A DNA stretch of 28,547 nt from a virus. The notes below the pieces were generated by a model. It was given only the letters and a program-made list of their open reading frames with translations, searched no databases and was not told where the DNA came from. The stretch is from positions 1 to 28,547 of IMG/VR virus record IMGVR_UViG_3300006735_000162; one strand, 5' to 3'. Below are positions 6,930 through 16,060 of this stretch, in pieces (position 1 is the first letter of the stretch; each line of letters begins with the position of its first letter). The position numbers were made by a program, and so were the translations under genes.

Positions 6930-7283
6930 ATGAAAACACAATCTGCAAAAGCAAAAGGAAGGAAACTACAGAAGTGGGTTGTAGAAAAGTTGATAGAGAT
7001 ATTGAAACTAGACCCTGAGGATATAGAGTCTAGACCTATGGGAAGCCAAGGGGAAGATGTGATAATGGGTAAGCAATCAAGAGAGAAGTTTCCCTTTAGT
7101 ATTGAGTGTAAAAACCAAGAGGCTCTGAACATTTGGAAAGCTTACGAACAAGCTGAGGAGAATTGTAAAGGCTATGAGCCTATAGTTGTAATCAAAAGAA
7201 ACAAGACTAAACCTTTGTTGGTTATTGACGCTGAAAAGTTTATTAGATTTATAGGTATATTAGTTGAGGAGGAGGAAGAGTAA
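6930..7283 (+). CDS. PD-(D/E)XK endonuclease, Holliday-junction-resolvase-like
   Basis: A 117-residue protein with the pattern of small archaeal-Hjc-like and phage resolvases: a helical N-terminus (KGRKLQKWVVEKL), GSQGEDVIM (acidic residue D43), FSIECKNQ (E59, K61) and a following helix with conserved Gln (Q74). These are the metal-binding D, E-x-K and downstream positions of the PD-(D/E)XK fold. It likely cuts branched DNA made during replication and recombination, so packaging can proceed. AAGG lies very close to the ATG. The product ends in a run of glutamates, and its 3' end supplies GAGGAGG for the next gene. Confidence 0.75.
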   Translation: MKTQSAKAKGRKLQKWVVEKLIEILKLDPEDIESRPMGSQGEDVIMGKQSREKFPFSIECKNQEALNIWKAYEQAEENCKGYEPIVVIKRNKTKPLLVIDAEKFIRFIGILVEEEEE

Positions 7284-7630
7284 TGTCTATGTTGGTAGAA
7301 CAATTACAAGAAGAGTTGAAAGAACGGAAGAAGGCTTGGTGGGAATGGCATAAGAAAAACCCTCAGGTATGGGAGAAGTTTGAAGAGTACACCTTACAAG
7401 CGATAGCCTCAGGGAGAAAGAACTATTCTCAATGGGCAATCATCAATCGTATAAGGTGGAACGCTGAGGTCGAAACAAAAGGTGGGGACTTCAAGATAAG
7501 CAATGATTACATATCTTTCTACGCTAGACTCTTTCATGTTAGGTATCCACAGTATGAAGGCTTCTTCAGAACTAAACCATTCAAAGAAGAAAAGCTAATC
7601 GAAAGATTAGTTGTTGCTGAAATATACTAG
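7283..7630 (+). CDS. Conserved phage protein of unknown function
   Basis: A 115-residue protein with the pattern NPQVWEKFEEYTLQAIASGR ... IINRIRWNAEVETKGGDFKI ... YARLFHVRYPQYEGFFRTK. I recognise this pattern from many unrelated phages, where it often lies next to a resolvase or HNH gene, but I know of no assigned function. It starts in a TAATG overlap behind GAGGAGG and is the last gene of the rightward operon. Confidence 0.82.
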   Translation: MSMLVEQLQEELKERKKAWWEWHKKNPQVWEKFEEYTLQAIASGRKNYSQWAIINRIRWNAEVETKGGDFKISNDYISFYARLFHVRYPQYEGFFRTKPFKEEKLIERLVVAEIY

Positions 7631-7699
7631 CCTGAAAAAATTTGATTCGCAGGTGGGACGCTGTGTCCTAAAAAACTTTCAGACCCTAGCTAGAGAAAG

Positions 7700-7715
7700 T
7701 ATTTACCGGTAAATA
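7700..7715. promoter_or_regulatory. 16-bp perfect palindrome TATTTACCGGTAAATA in convergent gap
   Basis: This palindrome lies in the 123-bp gap (7631-7753) between the converging early and late operons and contains one of the TACCGGTA octamers found through the window. It is also the left part of the third copy of the 20-bp dispersed repeat. Its symmetry suggests a dimeric protein site. The rest of the gap holds a weak GGGAC/GTCCT hairpin near 7657-7671 without a T-run. Confidence 0.4.
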
Positions 7716-7723
7716 TTTTATGT

Positions 7724-7740
7724 CTGTATCATGGATACAG
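7724..7740. terminator. Short hairpin at the end of converging operons (weak terminator candidate)
   Basis: CTGTATC and GATACAG (7-bp stem, ATG loop) form a perfect hairpin 14 bp from the stop of the giant late gene. It is correctly placed to end transcription from either side, but neither strand has a proper U-run after it and the stem is not GC-rich, so intrinsic termination is doubtful. Confidence 0.25.
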
Positions 7741-7753
7741 CCCGGACTATCAC

Positions 7754-10700
7754 CTATTGCAATCCTAAATATGTTTCTTGTTGCCTTCTCATATCAGGAA
7801 TATACTGCAACAGTTGATTACGTCTCTCCTCTAGACTTCTAAGTGCTACTCTTTTTTGTTCAGGGTCTAGGGTTTCGCTACGATAAACTCCTTTTACTTG
7901 GTCTGCTATTCTCTTCAAGCCTCTGTCTATTCTTAATACTTGTTCCCTTGTTTGTAAGTATCCTTGGTTGTTATTTGCGTAAGCTTGATACTCGTCTACT
8001 CTGCCTTCTTTGACAAGCTTGTTCATAGTTGCTATCACTTTGTTGCTCTCTTCTCTCATTTCGTAATACTGTTGTTGCAAACCACCACCCAAAGGACTGC
8101 CAAAGAAACGTTTTAAGAGGGGTAATTGGTCTACCCTAGGTCTTATGTAGTCTCTACCGGTAAGACCCTTTAGAACTGTGTCTACGAGGCTCAGACCATA
8201 GCCACCGAGGGTACCTAAATATCCATTCAACGTATACTCTATTTTCATTGGACTTATGTTGAACGCCTCTCCAACAATCTTAGCTAACTCATTAGTCGTC
8301 TCTCTATATTGTTTTCCGTCCTCAATAGATTGCTCCATGTATGGAGGCACAATAGGACTTCCGGTAAAGCTACTACGATTGTAAACAAAAGCTTCCATGA
8401 ATGGTTTCAATACTTGGAAGTCAAGAGGGTTGAACTTTGCAGTATCTAGAAATGCTCTGCCCAAAGACTCTCCCGTTTCTCCGACACTTGCTTGTCCGGA
8501 TACTAAGTCCATAGTCCTTTCAGGTATTACTTTAAACATGACACCAATCTCAAAAGGAATAGGAAGCTTGAGAGGAGGAAGGTCTTTACCTGTGAAAATC
8601 AACCAATTGTTATCTCTCTCTTCTCTTCGTCTTGCTCTGTATTCATCTGTATCTCCAACCATTAAGTAATACAAAGCCGTAGCAAAAGTAAGCAACGCTC
8701 CATTTGCTACAAAACTTTTGATGACTCTGCTTTGTAATTCAGGGTCCTGACGAATACTAGCGTCAAATTCTTTTGCTGAGTATTGACCTGTGGCAGACCT
8801 ATAAAGAACATCAAGACCTTGTATCCTTGCGTTCATAAAAGGTATGGCAGTCGTCACAATTCTAAATATAGGATTGGCTCCTCTTCTTGAGAAGTTAATT
8901 ATTTCTTTGGCTTGATAAGCTGCCTCTGCTACATCTCCGGTTTCTTGCAAGACTTTTAGATATACAGCTTTTCTTGTTGCTCCGTCTGACTTATATGTTT
9001 GTTGTCCTAACCAATCCCAAAGTTTTACAGTAGCGTCAACAGGATTATATGACCCATTCTTACCTAAGCCTTGCAGTCTATATTGTTTCTTTAAAAAAGA
9101 TGAAATACTCATTGCGTCATTTGAATAATCATATCCACCTAACACACCAAACCTTTCTAGCTCAGTCATGTCAGAAGCAAAACCTTTGGCTGTATCCAAC
9201 ACAGGTATAAAGTTTGCACCACTTGTGACAAATGCTGATAACGTATCTCTAAACATATTGACCATCATAAATCCGGGGTCTCTTGTGACAGTCTCACGAA
9301 GTATAGAAGCCGGTACTGCTAAAGCTTTTAATAAAAATCCATCATCAGTCACACCTAAATTATTTAAACCTTCAAGGTATGGACCAAGCTCTGCGTCTAC
9401 TTCTAAAAATCTTCTTATCCCTTCTACATGAACAGGTATAACTTCTTTACCTATTCTGCCTCTGACTTCATCAGGTCTAATAAATCTACCTCTACCACTC
9501 AATACAAAGTTTCTAGCTAGTTTAGATAAGCCATCGTTCTTCATTCCGGCTGTAAGAATTGCAAGTTGATTTCTTAATATGGCATCTAAAAAAGGAATGT
9601 CTATATCTTTCTTACTACCTTTAAGTTCTATACCCAATGGATTACCTGTAAGCAATCCAGAGCCTATACGTGGAGCAGCCATATCTAAACTCTGATTTTC
9701 CATTTCTCTATAGAAAGGAAAGTGGTCTGCGTTTTCTCTCCAGATTTGTGCAGTACCTCTAGTTTCTATAAGCTCTCCTTCTTTTGCACGTGAGTTATAT
9801 ATTTCAACTGCTTTAAGAAGTGCCTCTCTGTTTCCAGATTTAGCTACATCAGTAAAGCCAACTTTATTCAGAGCAACCCTAAACTCATTGTCACTTCTTT
9901 CTTCCTGAAGTATACCGGTATCTACTCCATAGTTTATTGTGTACTCATTAAACTTTTGATAGTCGTCAAATACTTTTTCAATCCATTTATACTCCTGACC
10001 TATTTGCAATCCATCTTGTATTTCTTGGTCAGACAAAGGTATCTCTATAAGTCTTTCCTCTGTAATTGTTCCGTCCTTTTGCTGAACTTTAATTTTATCT
10101 TTTACTAATCTTCTACCTCTTCTAGCTATAAAATAAGCTTTGGCTAAAGACTCAAAGTCTATGCCGTACTCTGCAGAGTTTTGATAAATCGGAGCAAATA
10201 TATTTATTAAATTTAATTCAGAGTTTGTAAGTGTGGAAGTCAGACCATCTTTTAAGGTCACAGGTCCATGATTCATCATGGCAGATAAAACACCTCTAGC
10301 ATTATCTATAAATCTTAAAGCTTGAATTGCTCCGGTAGAAGCACGTCTTTCTAATTCAAGCACTTGACTAGAGTCACCGGCTAAAATCTTTTGACCGGTT
10401 AATAACATTTGTTTGTTATCTATAAGTTCTTGTCTAAATCTATTTATAAAAGAACGAACAGACTCTGCAGCATTTGTGACACTATCTAATGCGTCATAAA
10501 AACCACCTCCTAATGCAGGTTTGCTTCTGCCTCCTGTTTTGTCTACAACATTTTTATACTGTGAAGGTATAGTACCTGTGCCTCTCATGTATGGGTCCTC
10601 AGGTAATATATTCTCAGGCTTTAATCCATTCCTTACTTCTAGTGCAGTACGTATAGCTAGTCCACTAGCATTAGGATTTATTAAAGGCACGGCTCCGGCT

Positions 10701-13700
10701 GTATAATTTTCTGCTTCTGCCTTTGCAAAAGCTACAGCCTCTGCGTCTGCAAGTTCATCTTTGGTAGGTTTATTAGTAGTAGTTTGTGGATTAAAAGCCG
10801 AGTAAGGCATGGCAAAATTTCTACTTCTGCCTTGAGTCGGAACGCTAACTCCTAGTTCTTTTTGGAAACCTTGGAAGGCTCTAACGGCAGGGAGGTAGAG
10901 ATTACTGAGGAGGGCTCTCCGTATATCGGGTGCGTTGAAGGTAGAGGTGTAATCCCTAAGGTTTTCAATACCTCCTCTTGTTCCTGTTCTGTCATCTCTT
11001 GTTGGTCCGTAGCTGACGAGTTCTGATTTTTGTCCATAAGTATTTATATTATATCCTGAATTAGCAAACAAATCATTTAAGAAAGTCATGTATGTTTGAT
11101 ACATCTCTTTTGAATATGGCTCACCATTGAATTGTTTTTTGTCTGTGAAAGTCAAAGCATTGCCTGATGACTGTAAGACAAACTCTCCTATATCTCCGTT
11201 AGGGTCGCTTCTTTGTATTCTTTCTTGGATAGATTTTATTTCATCAACAGTAAAGCCTTCATTATTAGGCTTTGTTAATACAGCAGCTTGTCTCTTAGCA
11301 CCTTGTGCTGTAGGTGTAGTTATTAAAGTAGAGTCTAAATATAAAGCGTCAGTTAAAAACTGTGCAACTCCTCTAAGTGTTGCGTCACTTGCATTAGGCA
11401 TAGATAAATTAAATCCCGGAGTCAAATATCCACCATTGTATGTTCCTGCATTAAGAGTTATTGAGTGAGGTATCTTTAAAAATTTAAGAAACTTTAATTG
11501 ATTGCCTTCTGTTATTGAACGAAAAACAGTATTGAAATATTCTATTTTTTTTCTATAAGGAATAGATTTAGACTCAGACCAAACACCACGTATCTCAGTA
11601 CCGGGCATGATACCTACTTCAATTACAGGTGACATTTCTGCGATAGCTTCTTGATAGTTTCTTTGTGTCACACTTCCATATGTGCCTTTAACATTTTGAT
11701 ATGCAATGTTTTGTGGCGAGTTAATCATTCTATCTGTTAATGGAGTAGCAGTATCAAACTTACCTTCTCTTTGCATTTCTTGTATTTCAGATATTTGTTC
11801 TTGTGCTGCTGCTTCTGCTGAGGCATAGCTACCTTCGTTAGTAGGATTAGTTCCTCCTTCATATCTTTGTAATCCCCACAACATAGCTTGGATTTCTGAT
11901 GGCTCTTGATATTTTTTACGTACTCCATTGACGTTATAAACTTCTGTACTTAACAACCTCATTAAATCATTTTGAAATTGATACTCGATAGCAGTAGGAC
12001 TCTCTTGATTTTTCTCTGGTTTGTTTGGGTCTATCATTCCAAACTGCCTTCTCATATGAATGTCGTTAACTGTAAACGGAGTAAACCTACCCTGACTTGC
12101 TTCAAATATTTGATTAGCATAAAAAGCTGTCTTAGCTCCTGTATCTTTATTCTGAAATAAACCTGTCTTATAAAACTCTTGTATTTGTTTTAGTCGAGTT
12201 GGATTTTTCATACCAACATTTTTTTTTGCTATAGCATTTATAAATCTTTTAGGACTTTTAATAGGGTCTATCTGCCTAGCAATTATCATTGTATTTAAAG
12301 TATCTTGATAATTTTTTTCAGGAGTTTGTTGTGCAGATGTTATCCCAAAGACAGCACTAAACTCTGTCATGTTTGCGTCACCAATTAACAAAGGAACTTT
12401 CTGTGCCCATCTTGTATACCATAAATGGTCATAACCCATACGAGCAGCTTCAGCTACCTTCTTCTTTAATTCTTTATATGAAGGTATAGGTAAAAACTTT
12501 TTAGACTGTGGAGCAAACTGTTTAAATATCGCTCTCATTTCTGCAGAAGATATATCTCCTTTCTGAACTAAAGTATTCTCAAGCTCTTCAAATATAGCTG
12601 AACGATTTATTTCATCTTCGCTCAAGACCTCTCTCATTTGTGGGTCAACATCTTGTCCGGATAAAATATCTTGTGCTGTAGGTCTACCCTGAGTCCCTCC
12701 TTCTTCAAGTTCTTCTAACTCAACTGCAGGTTGTAAAAGTCTAGACTGATTACTTGCTGTCATTCGCAAGTTTCTTTTCACGCCTCTTTCTCTACTGCCT
12801 ATTTGTCCTGACGCAATCCTTTCTAATAAAACTGTAGGACTGCCAAACTCAGAAGCATTTATTGAAAATAAAAACTCTTGTAAAAAATTAAGTATTCTTT
12901 GGATTAAACTTCTTGGTTTACCAATAACTCCTTTAGGGTTATTTCTATAATATCGAAATAATTCTGCTACAAGTTCTTCCTCAAAACCTCTAGCTGTTAT
13001 ACCACCGGGTTGTCCTAGTCCATATGATTTAGCCATTTCATTTTGTATATCTTGAGACAAAGCTTTTTTTGCGTATCGTACAAGATTTAAAAATTCATCT
13101 TCAGTTATTAAATCCAATTGCATCATAGCGTGTATAGCTTCGTGGTCTATTCTGCCACTCAAAACGTCTATTAACTCTGCTTCAGATAGTTGATTATTAG
13201 GGTCAATACTTTCTAGCTTTAATAAAATAGTATTCAAAGCTTTGTCATATAGACCAACAGCTTCTTTATCAATCAAGCTCATATTCTCAGTACGATTTGG
13301 GTCAGCAATATAGATAAGTTTGCCATTGCCATCACGTTTTATATTTTGTGAACTAGCTAGAAAGTTTGTAATTCTAATTGCTACGTCTTTAAGACCTAAT
13401 TTATTTAATCTACCTTGCAATTCTTTTGCAAGATTAGGCATAGACTCATTTGTAATAGGTGGAGGCAATGCAGGTATATTGAATTGCTCTTCAGTCATAC
13501 CAAGGTTAGCTATTTGTTCAGCAGTTAAAACAGTAGATATTCTAGCTTTGTAATCTTCTACAGTTTCTCCTTCTTTCCTAGAAGCCTTAGACATTTCATC
13601 TGTTTTAAATTGACTGTTGCCTAATGTTTTGCCTTTTACTTTTTTTAGTCTGCCACTATTTATTAAATCTTCTTTAAACTGTCTTATATTTTGTTGACTC

Positions 13701-16060
13701 TTTTTAATATTTTGATTATCAAAAAATGTTTTTATATCATTTTCAGTTATAGCTTGACCTCTAGCTAAACCAAACAGCTCGTAAAAAGAATTCATTTGTT
13801 GTGCTGTATAAGTTCTAGGAGTAAGTAAAGGTAATTTAGTTTTTACATCTAGCCTAGGCATACTATATATACGACTTAACAAGACCATCTTCTGTCCTTT
13901 GTTCATCTTGTTATAGTTTTTTTCGCCTGTAAGTTGTTCTGCAAAATATTGAAACTCTTTGCTGTTTATTTTTGCTTCAAGGTTTCTACTTTCTAATGCT
14001 TCATATATTGCTTGTCTACTTGTATCTTCAAATCTATTAGGAGAAAAATTATATCTTTGTATACTGGCTCCTCTTGGATTTAATCCGGACGCTACCCTAT
14101 CTCCTTTCCTTTCATTTCTTCTGCCGGTTGGTAAATATGCTCCTTCTTTTTCAGAATACTTAAAGATGATGTTCGCTTTTTCCATCATCAATTGATTGAA
14201 GTCATCAGGCTTTAGAATTTTTTTAGCTTCTTGATAAGTGTAAAAATTCTTACGAGGCAATCCAACTTGTTCAGCTCTGTCTTGCAAAAGTTGTACCAAA
14301 CTTTTTTGTTCGTCTGTTTGCTTGTCAACAGTAATTTGTTTCAAAGGAGATATATCTAAAGCTCCTTCCGTACTGTCTAATTCACCCGGTCTATCTAGCT
14401 GTTTAAATCTTTGGTCTGGCTGACCACTTTTAGTAAGTCTTGTTTTACCTTCTCTTCTATCTTTTAATCTTTTAGCTTTTAGTCTTTCAGCTTGTTTATT
14501 TAATTTTTCTAATTTTGCAGCTTGTTTTTGTCTAGCCTCACTTATCCTTGAGTCCATTACAGACAGCGTTCTAACATCTATTACATTAAACAAAGGCGAT
14601 AAAACTCTTTTGCCTAAACTTTTTATAGAGCCACTTTCTTTTAGACCTGCAATATCTAATACATTATCAATTGCATCATTTACAAATTTTGTTCTATTTT
14701 TCTTTTCTTGTTCTACAGCAGATTGTGCAGCTTCATTTATTGTAGCTATAGGGTCAAAGTCAAATTTTTGAACACGCTGTCCCTCTTCATCTAAAAGTGG
14801 ATTGCCCTGAGCATCTATTTCAAATCCGGCAGCAACTTCAACTTTGTGTGTACTATATATCTTTCCTGTATCTTCACCTATAACTAATACACTTCCATCA
14901 GTTTGCTCTTCAAGTTTTAATTGCTCAATAACTTGTAATTCTTTTTTTTCTTCTGGCTCTATAGTTTCTTCATATTCTACAGCTAAATCTTCTTCACGAA
15001 TTATTGCAGGACCTGTAGCCTGTAGCTCTTCATCATCTTGTTTTCTTTCTTCAAAAATTTCTTTTTCGCCACTTTCTTCAACAGCTTGTTTCTCTAAGTC
15101 AAGAGTATATTTATTAGCGACAGGTCGTCTACCTGTAAAACCTCTAACTAATAAGTCAGCTATTGCTCCTGTACCACCACCTACAGTAAAGTCATCAAAC
15201 ATACTGTCCCCAATAGGTATCTCGTCACTATACAATCCACGAGCTACAGCATCTTGTGCAATACTTGCCATAGTTTCTTGAACAGCTTCTACAGTACCTG
15301 TGCCTAATGCTGACCTAATACGTGCTGCTACATCTAAAACTTCGCCATCACTTTTAGTAATCTTTCTTAAAAGTCGGTCAGGTGCAAACAATTCTGTAAG
15401 ACCTATAACACCACCGGCAGTTTCTGCAGCAAATTCTTGAAATGGACTAACCTCTTCTCCTAGCTGTCTAGCTTGTTCTATCCTGTCTCCTTGTTCTGAT
15501 ATACCCAAAGGCACAGCTAATGAGGCACTAGCAATCGTAGGTCCTCTTTGGACAGCTCTTATCATTTTATCAATTTTTTGTATCTCAGAAAGCTCAGTTG
15601 CTTTTGCTCTTAGATTGCCTAGCTTTCTTAGTTTTTCTGTAGTATTTAATACTTTAGCTGCACCAAATCCCGGAACAAAGAAAGAAGCAAAACTACCAAG
15701 ACCTTGTCCTAGTTTAGTAGTGTACAAATCTTCATAGCCTTCTTCTGTGGGAAGAAGAGTTTCATTAAGGTATCTTTGCATACCTCTAAGTCCATCACCA
15801 ATAGCACTATCATTACCACTATCAAAGAAGTTTACTAATCCTTCTGCACCTCCAAGAAATCCTCCGGCTAATCCTTTAGCAACTCCTTTACTAAACTCAC
15901 TAACCCTACCACCAATAGTAGGGTCTACCTCTTCTTTATATGGAGTATAGTAATCAGGATATTGTTCTGACAAAAAGTTTTGTAAACCAATGACATATTC
16001 TCTAGAAGGATTATCTTCTATCTCTATATATTTGCCATCTGGTAAATTAAATCTTTGCAT
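7754..16060 (-). CDS. Giant virion (ejection/polyvalent-type) protein, 2,768 residues
   Basis: By far the largest gene here. The first 60 residues (FNLPDGKYIEIEDNPSREYV) resemble the N-terminal tag of large phage ejected proteins. Residues about 60-300 are glycine/alanine-rich and hydrophobic, like membrane-inserting ejection proteins. Residues 973-977 are HEAIH, with EELVAELFRYY downstream, the pattern of a zincin-type metallopeptidase. About 2240-2430 (LRETVTRDPGFMMVNMFRDT; ATRKAVYLKVLQETGDVAEA; AIPFMNARIQGLDV) resembles LPD38-type domains of large polyvalent proteins. Such proteins are packed in the capsid and enter the cell with the DNA, carrying enzyme domains that protect the DNA or alter the host. 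It overlaps the next gene by one base. A 120-bp GC-rich patch near 10,860-10,980 interrupts its AT-rich codon use. Confidence 0.8.
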   Translation of the reverse strand: MQRFNLPDGKYIEIEDNPSREYVIGLQNFLSEQYPDYYTPYKEEVDPTIGGRVSEFSKGVAKGLAGGFLGGAEGLVNFFDSGNDSAIGDGLRGMQRYLNETLLPTEEGYEDLYTTKLGQGLGSFASFFVPGFGAAKVLNTTEKLRKLGNLRAKATELSEIQKIDKMIRAVQRGPTIASASLAVPLGISEQGDRIEQARQLGEEVSPFQEFAAETAGGVIGLTELFAPDRLLRKITKSDGEVLDVAARIRSALGTGTVEAVQETMASIAQDAVARGLYSDEIPIGDSMFDDFTVGGGTGAIADLLVRGFTGRRPVANKYTLDLEKQAVEESGEKEIFEERKQDDEELQATGPAIIREEDLAVEYEETIEPEEKKELQVIEQLKLEEQTDGSVLVIGEDTGKIYSTHKVEVAAGFEIDAQGNPLLDEEGQRVQKFDFDPIATINEAAQSAVEQEKKNRTKFVNDAIDNVLDIAGLKESGSIKSLGKRVLSPLFNVIDVRTLSVMDSRISEARQKQAAKLEKLNKQAERLKAKRLKDRREGKTRLTKSGQPDQRFKQLDRPGELDSTEGALDISPLKQITVDKQTDEQKSLVQLLQDRAEQVGLPRKNFYTYQEAKKILKPDDFNQLMMEKANIIFKYSEKEGAYLPTGRRNERKGDRVASGLNPRGASIQRYNFSPNRFEDTSRQAIYEALESRNLEAKINSKEFQYFAEQLTGEKNYNKMNKGQKMVLLSRIYSMPRLDVKTKLPLLTPRTYTAQQMNSFYELFGLARGQAITENDIKTFFDNQNIKKSQQNIRQFKEDLINSGRLKKVKGKTLGNSQFKTDEMSKASRKEGETVEDYKARISTVLTAEQIANLGMTEEQFNIPALPPPITNESMPNLAKELQGRLNKLGLKDVAIRITNFLASSQNIKRDGNGKLIYIADPNRTENMSLIDKEAVGLYDKALNTILLKLESIDPNNQLSEAELIDVLSGRIDHEAIHAMMQLDLITEDEFLNLVRYAKKALSQDIQNEMAKSYGLGQPGGITARGFEEELVAELFRYYRNNPKGVIGKPRSLIQRILNFLQEFLFSINASEFGSPTVLLERIASGQIGSRERGVKRNLRMTASNQSRLLQPAVELEELEEGGTQGRPTAQDILSGQDVDPQMREVLSEDEINRSAIFEELENTLVQKGDISSAEMRAIFKQFAPQSKKFLPIPSYKELKKKVAEAARMGYDHLWYTRWAQKVPLLIGDANMTEFSAVFGITSAQQTPEKNYQDTLNTMIIARQIDPIKSPKRFINAIAKKNVGMKNPTRLKQIQEFYKTGLFQNKDTGAKTAFYANQIFEASQGRFTPFTVNDIHMRRQFGMIDPNKPEKNQESPTAIEYQFQNDLMRLLSTEVYNVNGVRKKYQEPSEIQAMLWGLQRYEGGTNPTNEGSYASAEAAAQEQISEIQEMQREGKFDTATPLTDRMINSPQNIAYQNVKGTYGSVTQRNYQEAIAEMSPVIEVGIMPGTEIRGVWSESKSIPYRKKIEYFNTVFRSITEGNQLKFLKFLKIPHSITLNAGTYNGGYLTPGFNLSMPNASDATLRGVAQFLTDALYLDSTLITTPTAQGAKRQAAVLTKPNNEGFTVDEIKSIQERIQRSDPNGDIGEFVLQSSGNALTFTDKKQFNGEPYSKEMYQTYMTFLNDLFANSGYNINTYGQKSELVSYGPTRDDRTGTRGGIENLRDYTSTFNAPDIRRALLSNLYLPAVRAFQGFQKELGVSVPTQGRSRNFAMPYSAFNPQTTTNKPTKDELADAEAVAFAKAEAENYTAGAVPLINPNASGLAIRTALEVRNGLKPENILPEDPYMRGTGTIPSQYKNVVDKTGGRSKPALGGGFYDALDSVTNAAESVRSFINRFRQELIDNKQMLLTGQKILAGDSSQVLELERRASTGAIQALRFIDNARGVLSAMMNHGPVTLKDGLTSTLTNSELNLINIFAPIYQNSAEYGIDFESLAKAYFIARRGRRLVKDKIKVQQKDGTITEERLIEIPLSDQEIQDGLQIGQEYKWIEKVFDDYQKFNEYTINYGVDTGILQEERSDNEFRVALNKVGFTDVAKSGNREALLKAVEIYNSRAKEGELIETRGTAQIWRENADHFPFYREMENQSLDMAAPRIGSGLLTGNPLGIELKGSKKDIDIPFLDAILRNQLAILTAGMKNDGLSKLARNFVLSGRGRFIRPDEVRGRIGKEVIPVHVEGIRRFLEVDAELGPYLEGLNNLGVTDDGFLLKALAVPASILRETVTRDPGFMMVNMFRDTLSAFVTSGANFIPVLDTAKGFASDMTELERFGVLGGYDYSNDAMSISSFLKKQYRLQGLGKNGSYNPVDATVKLWDWLGQQTYKSDGATRKAVYLKVLQETGDVAEAAYQAKEIINFSRRGANPIFRIVTTAIPFMNARIQGLDVLYRSATGQYSAKEFDASIRQDPELQSRVIKSFVANGALLTFATALYYLMVGDTDEYRARRREERDNNWLIFTGKDLPPLKLPIPFEIGVMFKVIPERTMDLVSGQASVGETGESLGRAFLDTAKFNPLDFQVLKPFMEAFVYNRSSFTGSPIVPPYMEQSIEDGKQYRETTNELAKIVGEAFNISPMKIEYTLNGYLGTLGGYGLSLVDTVLKGLTGRDYIRPRVDQLPLLKRFFGSPLGGGLQQQYYEMREESNKVIATMNKLVKEGRVDEYQAYANNNQGYLQTREQVLRIDRGLKRIADQVKGVYRSETLDPEQKRVALRSLEERRNQLLQYIPDMRRQQETYLGLQ

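Noticed and set aside
7657-7671. GGGAC/GTCCT hairpin as an intrinsic terminator
   Set aside because: Stem is only four to five pairs and is followed on the plus strand by A residues rather than T residues.
10852-11037. 61-residue minus-strand frame overlapping the giant gene in another phase
   Set aside because: No ribosome site; the frame exists because of the local GC-rich patch. Kept only as context for the composition finding.
14844-15281. 145-residue plus-strand frame inside the giant gene
   Set aside because: Ser/Cys/Ile-rich antisense translation of the Glu/Asp/Lys-rich part of the giant protein; no ribosome site and no operon on that strand.
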